A stretch of 64,000 nucleotides of DNA from Xenopus tropicalis (taxonomy: Eukaryota; Chordata; Amphibia; Anura; Pipidae): NCBI RefSeq assembly GCF_000004195.4, contig NC_030679.2, positions 151,590,284 to 151,654,283 on the forward strand. Reading direction: 5' to 3'. The position numbers and the translations under genes are program-made. Below are positions 10,200-21,316 of the stretch, piece by piece. Each line of letters starts with the position of its first letter. The stretch's first letter is position 1. The notes below the pieces were generated by a model that worked only from the letters and a program-made list of their open reading frames with translations, did no database searches and was not told the DNA's origin.

Positions 10200-11790
10200 T
10201 ACAAATATTATGTTCAAATGTTACAAAGGGGTGGGAAACAAAAGTACAAAAGCCAAGAGAAGGTAGAAAGGCCAAGTAACAAGGCCAACACCCCAAATGC
10301 TGAACAACCGAAAGAACAACAACAAGGCCCCGGGGTATTGGTAAGTGGCCGACAACCAAAGCTCAAATGTCCCAACTACTCAATATAACATAATAGGAGA
10401 CACAAGCAAAACAAAGCAAAAGATGTCCCTGCGACATCCCAGAGAGCCTTCCAACCAACCCCGGTGCTCACAAGCAGCCACAACCATAACCCTGCCATAA
10501 GCCAGCTCTCTAGTATAACTACCCAAGCACAGCCAGCAGGCCAGAGAATCCACACCAGAAACTGGCAACAACAAGGATACATAAAGCCACTAGAGCTTGG
10601 CTGTAACGGACCCTAAGCCCGTGGCACCAGAAAATAAAGCTTGGCACCTACAAGCATCTATCCCCACAGCTCAATGGGAGCGGCTCAAAAAAAACCAGGG
10701 GACAACTGTCTGCACCTACCAAAGGACAACCCAACCCCGAGCTGAAGCAACAAGCAGATGTCCCACAGAGCTCAAAGCCCACTAAGCCCAACCAAAGTGG
10801 GGAACGACATAAGAAAGTTGATGCTAAACCAACTGTCTATCCACCATTTGGAATCAGTATAACGCCCGTAGCCACTGGCGCAGAAGCCTGAATGCAATCA
10901 ACTGGTGCGCCAACACAACTACCACACAAACAAAAGCACCAGAGAGAAGACCCGTAGCAAACAAGCCCTAGCACCAAATAACCAGTCATTGCCGAATACC
11001 AAATGTGAATCTGTGTTTGAGCATCCAGCTGCCAACAGGCCAAGATTTTGGTGCAAGACAGCAACCGGGCAAGCAAGCACTGAAGCCAAAGCCCCGAGAG
11101 GCAATGACCCTAGCCTTCTCAAGAACTGCCACAGGGCAGACCATCTTACTTGGCCATAGCCACACCCAACAGCCTCACTTGCCAAAAGACAACACAAGGC
11201 TATCCACATGCACCAAGGGCCACACCAAACAAAATGGCCACAAGCACCAAGGGCTACAACATGACTAGCTAACACATGAGCCAATCCCCCAGGAATAGGC
11301 CAGCAACCACAAGCATCAAGGGCCATGGGAGACCATTAAGCCCCCAACAGCAAAGACCCACAGCCATGCAAGCAAAGGGCCAAACCAAAGTCCATGGGTG
11401 CATGAGCCAAAGGCCATCACAAGGGCCAGTGGCCACACAAGTCCGTAAGACAACACAAGGGCCAAAGGCCACATAATCAAGGCAATTGCAAGGAACAGTT
11501 TCACACAAGCCCCAAAAGGCCAGAAGAAGGGCTAGTGGCCAAACTAGCCAAAAAGCCACAACAAGGGCCAGCAGTCATACGAGCCAAGGACCAGTGGCCA
11601 TACGATCTGAGGGCCACAACAGAAGCCAGCGGACACACAAGTCAAGGGCCATCACCAGGACCAGCAGACATGCGAGCCAAGGTCCATCACCAGGACTAGC
11701 AGCCTTGTGAGTCAACTGACCTTTTTCAGGGCAAGGTATGGGATTAACCAGTACAGGAGGTAATTACCACTGAAGCCAGGGTTTGGGGGG
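10200..11790. repeat. Degenerate CA/GGCC-rich repeat tract
   Basis: The words AAGGGCCA, GTGGCCACA, GCCACAA and AAGCC recur irregularly, most densely at 11150-11710. The strand-asymmetric composition (purine/A and C on the plus strand) and long stop-poor minus frames suggest an old, decayed tandem repeat. There are no protein motifs. Confidence 0.45.
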
Positions 11791-11793
11791 AAC

Positions 11794-12509
11794 CTACCTT
11801 CCCAGAGTATGGCAAGTGGAATGTATCCTCAACCAAACTACATAGTGTTTTGGAACAGTTTGGGACTCTCTGTTGCATTGGCAGACACTTCTAGCAGATA
11901 AACACATCCCATTCAGCCACCCAATACCATAACAGCGGCACAGGGGGTTAATGGAGGTTCTGGGTGGTTTTGGACACAGTGCTATAAGATGTGTATTAGA
12001 ACCACAGCGGAAACAGTTCCTGTTTACTGCAGGAGGTTGTTGTGGTGTTGGCCAGACAGGGCATGGAGTTGAAGAACCTGCCTGTGGTTTTGTTCCAGGA
12101 CGGGCCCCAACAGATGGTAGAGCTGTGGAAGGTATATTACCTCTGCCATGGTGAGTTTGAGCCTGTCCTTCCAAACACTTGGCATCAGCATCCATTTCAC
12201 TTGCACGTGTCATTTGGGGAGGACGGACCTGCCTGCTCCTCTTCCTGCTCCATTAATAAACTTGCCCTGGCTGAGTAGCCTTTGTGTGTGGGGCAATAAG
12301 AGCTGTCTCTGGGCTTTAGTTAGACCAGTAGTTTTGATTCCCCAATTCTTACACAGACCCTTGAGAATGGGGAGATGAAGTTCAGCCAATTCATGCTCCA
12401 TTGGATGCGTTTCTGGGAACAGTCTCTGCATAAAAATGATCCCACCGGTGCCACCACTCTGTCTCGGGAGGCACCGGGATCTAATTAGTGACTGCTCCCC
12501 AGCAACCAT
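11794..12509 (-). pseudogene. Decayed retroelement gag with CCHC zinc knuckle
   Basis: Two overlapping minus-strand open frames (12210-12509, then 11794-12213) read as parts of one frameshifted gag. The upstream part contains a SAP-like helix motif at about 12285-12386 with the core GLCKNWGIKTTGLTK. The downstream part contains CFRCGSNTHLIALC at 11974-12015, an exact C-x2-C-x4-H-x4-C zinc knuckle, the nucleic-acid-binding motif of retroelement nucleocapsids. No protease, reverse transcriptase or integrase, and no long terminal repeats, could be found nearby, so this is a fragment. Which retroelement class it came from cannot be said; a cellular gene derived from gag is an alternative but the frame break argues against it. 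Confidence 0.6.
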
Positions 12510-13666
12510 GATTGCAGGAGAAATAACTTCTTTATTTTATCTTAGAAAAACTCCTAAAACTCAACTGGCAAGTCCCCAGTCACCTGCTTCTCCTCTTGAG
12601 CTTTTCTGATTGGCCAGTGAATACAGTTGGCCTCCATTGGCTGTTGGAATTCACAGACCCCTTCACTGTTAGGATAGGCCGCGTGACACAATGCCGGATC
12701 TATTTATAAATTCCTGCAACCAAAGTAAAACTATAAACATAAATATTCCGCTACTGGGATGGGGGCACCCGTCATACAACCAATACAGACAAAGCCACCT
12801 AAGATGTCAGCCCATCCTTCTCAACCAACCAGATCAAGTGACTGAAGCAGCCGGAACAGCCATCCTGAACATCCAGCCCAGCTGACCATAAGAGAAAGAT
12901 TGGCCCAACCAGCATCAGCATCAGTTAACCTGTGCAGCATCCCGGCTAAACCAACTGAAGTGAACAGTCAAACCAACCAAGCAAGCAACTTACCCACATA
13001 GTCAGACCAAGCAACCCAAACAACCAGATCAAATGACTAAAGCGTCCAAACCAAATGGCAAGACCAGTGATCATAGCACCCAAACCAACTGGGCATTGAA
13101 ATGGCCTACGGTGCCAGCTGAACCCTGCAGCCAGATCTTCTGGATTAATCAGCTGATCCACCAACAAAAGGAACTGACTAAATTGGAGAAAAATCTCTTT
13201 TAATCCTAAAACCAAACAGACAGATTTCATGGGGTCAGAATTCAGCAGGAAGTGATCTCTCTGTGCCAGGAAGGAAGTTTACACAAGGGGAAATACACCT
13301 ACGAGGACACATTTCGCAACTGTGAGATAAAGATGAAGAACGATTCTTTTTGGCACCAAGATTAATGGAGATTAATGTTTTGGGACATAGTTACATAGCA
13401 GCTGAGGTTGCCAAAAGGTACCTGCCCATCATGTCCAACCTGTCCTTTGTGTATTTCATGCATATCTTCTACATGATCATGATGCAGGGAGAAATTCTTG
13501 CCCCATCTAAACTTGTACTGCGGGGCACAGTTACTTCCATGGGTGCTACACTATAGAAGGGCAGAATAGCAGCCAATCAGCAATTCATTTGTATTAATTC
13601 AGTTAGAAAAGCAAAGCAAAGATCTTATTGGTTGCTATGGGTGATTGCAATGATGCACTTTTTACA
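12510..13666. other. Intergenic, nothing recognised
   Basis: CCAACCAGATCAAGTGACT-like words recur loosely between 12820 and 13040, hinting at an old repeat. No gene or RNA was recognised. Confidence 0.4.
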
Positions 13667-14051
13667 CCCTATATCAGTGCTGTCCAACTTCTGCGGTGCC
13701 GAGGGCCGGAATTTCACTAGCATGCATAGTGCAGGGCCGCTAATGGAAGCCAGTTTTTTTAACCACACCCACTTCAAACCACCCCCAATTTATCACAATG
13801 GTGTTAGTGCAGCAAAAACCCAAATGCTTGGTCCTCACTGCGGGGATATCAACAGTTATTCATATATGAAAGAATTATATTACGTCATATTAAGACACAC
13901 CCTTAAATCCATATGGCTCCTCCTCCTCTGTGGATAGCACAGCAACCCCCAGCAACTTTCCAACTACTAACAAACTCCCAGAACAAACCCCTGCCAGGTT
14001 TACCTCTCACAGGCAGCATAGGGCAGGCAGAGTATGGCACACACAGGCAGC

Positions 14052-15275
14052 ACTCTGCCTCCCTTATGCTGCCTGTGTGTGCCATACTCTGCCTCCCTTA
14101 TGCTGCCTGTGTGTGCCATACTCTGCCTCCCTTATGCTGCCTGTGTGTGCCATACTCTGCCTCCCTTATGCTGCCTGTGTGTGCCATACTCTGCCTCCCT
14201 TATGCTGCCTGTGTGTGCCATACTCTGCCTCCCTTATGCTGTCTGTGTGTGCCATACTCTGCCTCCCTTATGCTGTCTGTGTGTGCCATACTCTGCCTCC
14301 CTTATGCTGCCTGTGTGTGCCATACTATGCCTGCCCTATGCTGCCTGTGTGTGCCATACTCTGCCTCCCTTATGCTGTCTGTGTGTGCCATACTCTGCCT
14401 GCCCTATGCTGCCTGTGTGTGCCATACTCTGCCTGCCCTATGCTGCCTGTGTGTGCCATACTCTGCCTCCCTTATGCTGTCTGTGTTTGCCATACTATGC
14501 CTGCCCTATGCTGCCTGTGTGTGCCATACACTGCCTGCCCTATGCTGCCTGTGTGTGCCATACTCTGCCTGCCCTACCCTGCCTGTGTGTGCCATACTCT
14601 GCCTGCCCTACCCTGCCTGTGTATGCCATACTCTGCCTCCCTTATGCTGTCTGTGTTTGCCATACTATGCCTGCCCTATGCTGCCTGTGTGTGCCATACA
14701 CTGCCTGCCCTATGCTGCCTGTGTGTGCCATACTCGGCCTGCCCTACCCTGCCTGTGTGTGCCATACTCTGCCTCCCTTATGCTGTCTGTGTGTGCCATA
14801 CTCTGCCTGCCCTATGCTGCCTGTGTGTGCCATACTCTGCCTGCCCTACCCTGCCTGTGTGTGCCATACTCTGCCTGCCCTACCCTGCCTGTGCGTGCCA
14901 TACTCTGCCTGCCCTACCCTGCCTGTGTGTGCCATACTCTGCCTGCCCTACCCTGCCTGTGTATGCCATACTCTGCCTCCCTTATGCTGTCTGTGTTTGC
15001 CATACTCTGCCTGCCCTATGCTGCCTGTGTGTGCCATACACTGCCTGCCCTATGCTGCCTGTGTGTGCCATACTCTGCCTGCCCTATGCTGCCTGTGTGT
15101 GCCATACTCTGCCTGCCCTATGCTGCCTGTGTGTACCATACTCTGCCTGCCCTACCCTGCCTGTGTGTGCCATACTCTGCCTGCCCTATGCTGCCTGTGT
15201 GTTCCATACCCTTCCTGCCCTATACTGCCTATGTGCCATACTTTGCCTACCCTACCCTGCCTGTGTGTGCCATAT
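14052..15275. repeat. 34 bp minisatellite, about 36 copies, inside the hAT element
   Basis: The unit is CTGCCTCCCTTATGCTGCCT followed by GTGTGTGCCATACT, with CCC/GCC and ATG/CCC variants. Because 34 is not a multiple of three and the unit lacks stops, all three plus frames stay open for more than 400 codons; these are not genes. One inverted copy precedes the array (14009-14051) and a partial inverted copy follows it (about 15273-15290). Confidence 0.95.
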
Positions 15276-15515
15276 ACACAGGCAGCATAGTCCAGGCACT
15301 ACATACAATGTCTGAGGTGTGAACAGGGGAACAATATGGGTGATTACAGCCTGAGCCTGAGGTGGGAACACTGCAGGGGGTGAACAATACAGGGATTAAA
15401 AGGTGGAACAACACAGGGGATTACATATTTAAACAATACAGGGTGATTACAGCCTGAATCTGAGGTGGAACCATGCAGGGGGGCAGTTAATCACAGTACT
15501 GATACCATTTAATGC

Positions 15516-15859
15516 TTAAGGTGGCCATACACGCACCGATATTATCGTACGAAACCTCGTTTCGTACGATAATCGGTGCGTGTATGGCATGTCAGCGAGC
15601 CGACCGATATCGCAGGAAGCTGCTGAAATCGGTCGGCTCGCCGATCGGCCAAGTTAGAAAATTTTGATCGGGCGCCATAGAAGGCGCCTGACCAAAATTC
15701 TCCCTTCAGAGCTGAATCGGCAGAAGGAGGTAGAAATCCTATTGTTTCTCCTTACCTGCCGATTCAGCCCTGAATGGTGTGTGGCGGATCTGACGATGTT
15801 TCGTGCGACCGACGGTCGTACGAAACATCGTGAGATCGCCACGTGTATGGCCAGCTTTA
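15516..15859. mobile_element. Multi-hairpin MITE, probably TTAA-specific (piggyBac-like)
   Basis: The ends AAGGTGGCCATACACG (15518-15533) and CGTGTATGGCCAGCTT (15842-15857) are inverted with one mismatch. TTAA precedes the left end and TTTA follows the right, a possible decayed TTAA target. Inside, five hairpins stand side by side: 15525-15587, 15595-15641, 15661-15698, 15711-15768 and 15781-15842. There is no ORF. Assignment to the Xenopus T2/piggyBac group is inference from the ends. Confidence 0.7.
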
Positions 15860-15942
15860 CTCAAAGGTAAGCCATCAAAGCAGCCAGACAGGTGGGGGGC
15901 CACACAGAGGGGGGCGGCCAGTTGGACAGCACTGCCCTATAG

Positions 15943-16574
15943 GATCAAACATTTCCTGGCACAGCGAGACCATTGAACCTGGTATTTTGACCACCACTTC
16001 CTTGTTCTTAATAATTTGAACAGATTATTATGTGCTCTTTTCATTTTGGGGTTCATTCATGTCACATGCTTTGGAACCCCCATGCCTACTGGGCATCAAG
16101 CTCCTCCCCTTGCAATTATATGTAGGATACTCTATAAATACCCCTAACATTCGGAAAGCTTTGCCGTTTGGAGTAGAAAGACATAGCACTCAGGCATCTT
16201 CTTTAACCCTCAGGAATGCAAGGGGGCGGGGCCTAGCAGGTCATGGGGTAAGTTCTTTATTACCCCCCTGTGTGTAGGGACTGGGCCAATCATATACTGC
16301 CCAGAACTCCTTATGGGAACATAATAAAGAGCTGAAATGAAGTTCATCAGTTTCAGATGATCCCACCGGTCCCATAGAGACTAGTTATTCCTACCGACCA
16401 ACCCCGGCCCAAAGCCAGTCCTGTTTGGCAATATCCCATTAACCCCATAGCCAGGTAATGGTGCCGCCGGTATAACTGGGCTGGGTTCTAGGGGGGTAAA
16501 TGTGTTTGGGTTACGGTGTGACCCCCACATCCCCTCTCATGGGTCCTGATGGGAACTCTAAGTCCCCCCCACGT
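15943..16574. other. Intergenic, nothing recognised
   Basis: Unique-looking sequence with no supported gene, RNA or regulatory element. Confidence 0.4.
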
Positions 16575-17349
16575 GGGCACCCCCTCCCCCACAGGGCATT
16601 ACCTGTATCAGCCAATTAGCAACCGGGGCACAGAGCCGGGCACCCCCTCCCCCACAGGGCATTGCCTATATCAGCCAATTAGCAACCGGGGCACAGAGCC
16701 AGGCACCCCCTCCCCCACAGGGCATTGCCCGTATCAGCCAATTAGCAACCGGGGCACAGAGCCGGGCACCCCCTCCCCCACAGGGCATTGCCCATATCAG
16801 CCAATTAGCAACCGGGGCACAGAGCCGGGCACCCCCTCCCCCACAGGGCATTGCCCATATCAGCCAATTAGCAACCGGGGCACAGAGCCAGGCACCCCCT
16901 CCCCCACAGGGCATTGCCTATATCAGCCAATTAGCAACCGGGGCACAGAGCCGGGCACCCCCTCCCCCACAGGGCATTGCCCATATCAGCCAATTAGCAA
17001 CCGGGTTACAGAGCCAGGCACCCCCTCCCCCACAGGGCATTGCCTATATCAGCCAATTAGCAACCGGGGCACAGAGCCAGGCACCCCCTCCCCCACAGGG
17101 CATTGCCCGTATCAGCCAATTAGCAACCGGGGCACAGAGCCGGGCACCCCCTCCCCCACAGGGCATTGCCCATATCAGCCAATTAGCAACCGGGGCACAG
17201 AGCCGGGCACCCCCTCCCCCACAGGGCATTGCCCATATCAGCCAATTAGCAACCGGGGCACAGAGCCAGGCACCCCCTCCCCCACAGGGCATTGCCTATA
17301 TCAGCCAATTAGCAACCGGGGCACAGAGCCAGGCACCCCCTCCCCCACA
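16575..17349. repeat. 63 bp minisatellite, about 12 copies
   Basis: The unit contains CATATCAGCCAATTAGCAACC and GGCACCCCCTCCCCCACAGG. Copies differ at only a few positions (CCCATAT/CCTATAT/CCCGTAT, GCCGGG/GCCAGG). Each unit has a CCAAT box-like word. The unit length is a multiple of three, so the plus frame reads as a 21-residue repeat, but there is no flanking coding sequence and no reason to call a protein. A group of six unit types (16666-16914) is repeated in the same order at 17044-17292, a higher-order duplication. Confidence 0.93.
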
Positions 17350-17637
17350 TTGTGTCCCCTGTCTGCCGGCAATGCGTAACTATTGTAGGGACCCATAGGG
17401 TTAATCTGCCCCTATGGCTTTAAACCCTACAACTTCCTTAGTCCTGCCGTTACTTGGCAAAGACCCATGTATCAGTTTAGAGTTGCCTTATTGGTTTATA
17501 GGTTGACTCCACCCCCTTTGCACTCCAATATAGTGCTTAGCAGGGGGGTGGGGCTTCCTCTTTGGCTGCATCTGGTGACCCAGGTAGAAGTTCCACTGAG
17601 CCTGAGATCAACAGGGCCCCAGTAAAGCCATACATTG
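17350..17637. other. Intergenic, nothing recognised
   Basis: Short unique stretch between the 63 bp array and a hAT MITE. Confidence 0.4.
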
Positions 17638-17645
17638 CCCTAGAG

Positions 17646-17951
17646 CAGGGATCCCCAACCAGTGGCTCGTGAGTAACATGTTGATCCCCAACCCCTTGGA
17701 TGTTGCTCCCAGTGGCCTCAAAGCAGGTGATCACTTTTTAATGTCTGGTTAGGAGGCAAGCTTTGGTTGCATAAAAACCAGGTATAATTCCAAACAGAGC
17801 CTTCTATAGGCTGCCAGTGCCCATAGGGGCTATTAAGTAGCCAATTATAGCTCTTATTGGCACCCCAGGAACCTGTTTCATGCTTGTGTTGCTCCCCAAC
17901 ACTTTTTCCATTTAAATGTGGCTCCCGGGTATAAAAGGTTGGGGATCCCTG
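17646..17951. mobile_element. hAT-type MITE, 306 bp, second copy in inverted orientation
   Basis: It begins CAGGGATCCCCAACC and ends GGTTGGGGATCCCTG. The flanking octamers CCCTAGAG (17638-17645) and CTCTAGAG (17952-17959) match at 7 of 8 positions. Its sequence is the reverse complement of the family seen at 6548-6853 (for example AACATGTTG near the left end here and near the right end there). Confidence 0.82.
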
Positions 17952-17959
17952 CTCTAGAG

Positions 17960-18839
17960 TCTTCACCTACTCTAGAGAAGTCGGGGACAGGGGCCCCGTG
18001 AATGAGGACCAGTTAGACAGTTACTCTTGTCGAGCACTCTCTAGGAGAGTGAGATAGAGAGGGAGGGAAACAAGAGCAGTTTTGGCTCCACCAAGGAAAG
18101 TAGCTGGAAGTACCTCCCATACAGGCACTGTTGCCCCAGCAGAGGGCCACGGTTAAAGACATAGGAGACAGGCAGTACCTTAACCCTGACCCATAGTTGT
18201 CTGTGGGACCCTGAAGGCTAGAGGTGTTCAACCTGAGGAGTGTGGTATCCAACCTGACTGTTCCGAAGGGCGGCCAAGCTGCCCCGGTGCACTGACCCTG
18301 CCCAGACTCAGAAGGAGGTGGGATAAACTGGTGTGCACCCTCTCTGTGCCACCCTCAGGGTCCTATAACCCTGCATTTTGTCTCTGACTATAAATCGATT
18401 CTATTGTTCAACTGCAAGAACCTTCTGGCGCCCGTTTGTTATACTGCACACAGTTACAGTGGGTTGTAGTTGCACTACACCATAGCTCCGTTTGGACACT
18501 TCCATATAGCGAAGGCCCATCCTGAAGGATTGGGTCGCGTGTGCCCCATGCTCTAGGCCTATCTAGCCGTGCTGTTGGCCTGGTTACAGCCAAGAAGGGG
18601 TTACACTATCATGTCTGATTAGGGGGTGGGGGGGGGGGGGCAGGAGGAGGGTAGAAACCTACCGAATTGGTGCAAAGGGCAGACAACATGGCAGATGGCA
18701 CACGTGTATGCACTTTGTGGCACTAAATGACCCCTATTATCTGAGCTGTAAGAACTGGCCCACATTGCTACGGTGGCTACTTGCCAGCCGGACTCCATAG
18801 CCGACCCACACACGTTACACACAGCAAATGTTTAGCCCA
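17960..18839. other. Intergenic, nothing recognised
   Basis: Contains a run of G (18626-18640) and unique-looking text. No gene supported. Confidence 0.4.
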
Positions 18840-19657
18840 TTAAAGGGACAGTACAGTGTAAAAATGAAACTGAGCACAATAGCAAATATTTCTAATATAG
18901 TTAGAAATGTAATGTATAAAGGCTGGAGGGGGCAGCTGTCTAACGTAATGGCCAGAGCACTACTTCCTGCTTTCAGCTCTCTAACCTCTTAGTTAGTCAG
19001 GGACTTTAGGGGGGGCCCATGGGACATAATGGTTCAGTCATAACTCCCAAAGAGGGACAAAAAGAAATGGCGAGCACAGCGAACATTTTTGTGACCACAC
19101 CCCCTAAATACTACACAGGTTATTTAAAGTTTGAACACATTTCTGGGGGTTTTGGGGTCTTGTTTTATGTGCTATGACAGTTTTGCCCTTGATATTGCCC
19201 TTTACGCTGTGAGTCTCAGTTCCCCCAACTGTTTAGCTTCTTAGTTACAGTTGTATCCCAGTGCAGGTGTAGCTTGTTAACTTTCTGGGCTACTTTTTTA
19301 ATTAAGTTTGAGAAATATTGTATCTTTTTTTAGTGTTCAGTGCAGGAGATCAAAGGGAAATGAGGGACTTCTCAGGGACAGGGGTCTGAGCAGTCAAAAT
19401 TGGGACTGTCCCTTGAAAATTTGCCCAGTTGGGAGGCATGGTTCAGTTAGTTTGTGGGCATGCAGGTCAGATTCAAATGCAAACTAACTGGCAGTTATGT
19501 CACATGGGGCCCCCCAAAGCCCCTGACTAACTAAGAGGTTAGAGAGCTGAAAGCAGGAAGTAGTGTTCTGGCTATTATGTTAGACAGCTGCCCCCTCCAG
19601 CCTTTATACGTTACATTTCTGCCCAACTAACTATATTACACTGTACTGTCCCTTTAA
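18840..19657. mobile_element. TTAA-flanked foldback element with about 170 bp inverted arms, 818 bp
   Basis: It starts TTAAAGGGACAGTACAGTGTA and ends with its exact inverse, and TTAA stands at both boundaries (18840-18843 and 19654-19657), the target of piggyBac-type transposases. The arms (18840 to about 19030 and about 19495-19657) pair over the words CTGGAGGGGGCAGCTGTCTAA and TTCCTGCTTTCAGCTCTCTAA. The left arm has about 25 extra bases near 18865-18900. The 460 bp core has no transposase ORF. The end sequence is typical of abundant Xenopus MITEs. Confidence 0.85.
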
Positions 19658-20112
19658 GGCGGCCATGTTCTAGAGCCAATGGCACAGGGTAGAGTAGCCC
19701 CGAGGCTGGAGAGAAGGATAAGAGGTGGGATCTGGTGGGATCTGGTGGGAAGCAGAAGCTCAGTACAAAGGTAACTCACGTTCCTGTGAAAGATCAGAGA
19801 GAATCTATTGCCCCACGCTACTGATAAACATTAACAAATAACTGCCCCTCATTTCCGTAATTTTATCTGATTGGCTGTAAATCAAGGTCGGAGTACAATC
19901 CAACATCTGTGAGGTAATTGTCCTCAGAGAATGAGAAAAACAAGCCCCTTATCTCCCCAAAGAGACTGTTATGGGACAATAATACCGGGCAGAAACAATG
20001 AGTTATTGTTACCAGGCTGGGCATCGCCTTGGAAACGGCATGGCAACCACAACCACAACTTCAGCAACATGTAGCTCTCATGATAAAGAATCTGCTTAGC
20101 AGGTTAGCGGGG
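19658..20112. other. Intergenic, nothing recognised
   Basis: Unique-looking sequence between the foldback element and the 17 bp array. A short GGGATCTGGT duplication occurs at 19725-19750. Confidence 0.4.
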
Positions 20113-21316
20113 AACCCCCAAGGCCAACCAACCCCCAGGGCCAACCAACCCCCAGGGCCAGCCAACCCCCAAGGCCAACCAACCCCCAGGGCCAACCAAC
20201 CCCCAGGGCCAACCAACCCCCAACGCCAGCCAACCCCCAGGGCCAACCAACCCCCAGGGCCAACCAACCCCCAGGGCCAACCAACCCCAACGCCAGCCAA
20301 CCCCCAGGGCCAACCAACCCCCAGGGCCAACCAACCCCAAGGCCAACCAACCCCCAGGGCCAACCAACCCCCAAGGCCAACCAACCCCCAACGCCAGCCA
20401 ACCCCCAAGGCCAACCAACCCCCAGGGCCAACCAACCCCCAAGGCCAACCAACCCCCAATGCCAACCCCCAGGGCCAGCCAACCCCCAAGGCCAACCAGT
20501 CCCCAGGGCCAACCAGCCTCTAAAGCCAACCAGCCCCAAGGCCAACCAGCCCCAAGGCCAACCAGTCCCCAGGGCCAACCAACCCCCAAAGCCAATCAGC
20601 CCCCAAGGCCAACCAACCCCCTAGGCCAACCAGCCCCCAAGGCCAACCAGTCCCCAGGGCCAACCAGCCTCCTAAGCCCACCAGCCCCAAGGCCAACCAG
20701 CCCCCAAGGCCAACCAGTCCCCAGGGCCAACCAGCCTCCAAAGCCAACCAGTCCCAAGGCCAACCAGCCCCCAAGGCCAACCAACCCCCAAAGCCAATCA
20801 GCCCCCAAGGCCCACCAGCCCCAAGGCCAACCAGCCCCCAAGGCCAACCAGTCCCCAGGGCCAACCAGCCTCCAAAGCCAACCAGTCCCAAGGCCAACTA
20901 GCCCCCAAGGCCAACTAGCCCCCAAGGCCAACCAACCCCCAAAGCCAATCAGCCCCCAAGGCCAACCAACCTTCAAGGCCAACCAGCCCCCTAGGCCAAC
21001 CAGCCCCCAAGGCCAACCAGTCCCCAGGGCCAACCAGCCTCCAAAGCCAACCAGCCCCAAGGCCAACCAGCCCCCAAGGCCAACCAGTCCCCAGGGCCAA
21101 CCAGCCTCCAAAGCCAACCAGTCCCAAGGCCAACCAGCCCCCAAGGCCAACCAACCCCCAAAGCCAATCAGCCCCCAAGGCCAACCAACCCCCAAGGCCA
21201 ACCAGCCCCCAAGGCCAACCAACCCTCCTGGCCAACCAGCCCCCAAGGCCAACCAGCCCCCAAGGCCAACCAACCCTCCTGGCCAACCAGCACCCAAAGC
21301 CAATCAGCCCCCAAGG
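20113..21316. repeat. 17 bp minisatellite (GGCCAACCAACCCCCAA), about 70 copies
   Basis: The unit is GGCCAACCAACCCCCAA, with a shift from CCAACCAACCCCC types on the left to CCAACCAGCCCCC types on the right from about 20500. Larger periods (for example AAAGCCAATCAGCCCCCAAG) show higher-order structure. Proline/glycine-rich open frames on both strands are artefacts of the stop-free repeat. Confidence 0.95.

Larger units (their letters stand above)
13675..15934. mobile_element. hAT-type non-autonomous element, 2.26 kb, with nested repeats
   Basis: The left end reads CAGTGCTGTCCAACTTC and the right end is the inverse of CAGTGCTGTCCAACTGGCC, giving a perfect 15 bp terminal inverted repeat. The flanking octamers CCCTATAT (13667-13674) and CCCTATAG (15935-15942) agree at 7 of 8 positions, as for a hAT target duplication. 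There is no transposase. The body contains a 34 bp minisatellite (14052-15275), GGGTGATTACAGCCTGA-type direct repeats (15320-15515), and a nested TTAA-type hairpin element (15516-15859). Confidence 0.8.

Noticed and set aside
13913..15322. Three plus-strand ORFs of 418-469 codons with CLPYAACVCHT-like repeats
   Set aside because: All three frames are open over the same 34 bp tandem repeat, which is the mark of a stop-free unit not divisible by three. There is no splice context and no conserved domain.
16549..17379. 276-codon ORF with a perfect 21-residue repeat
   Set aside because: It coincides with the 63 bp minisatellite; the minus strand also has open repeat frames, and there is no flanking coding sequence.
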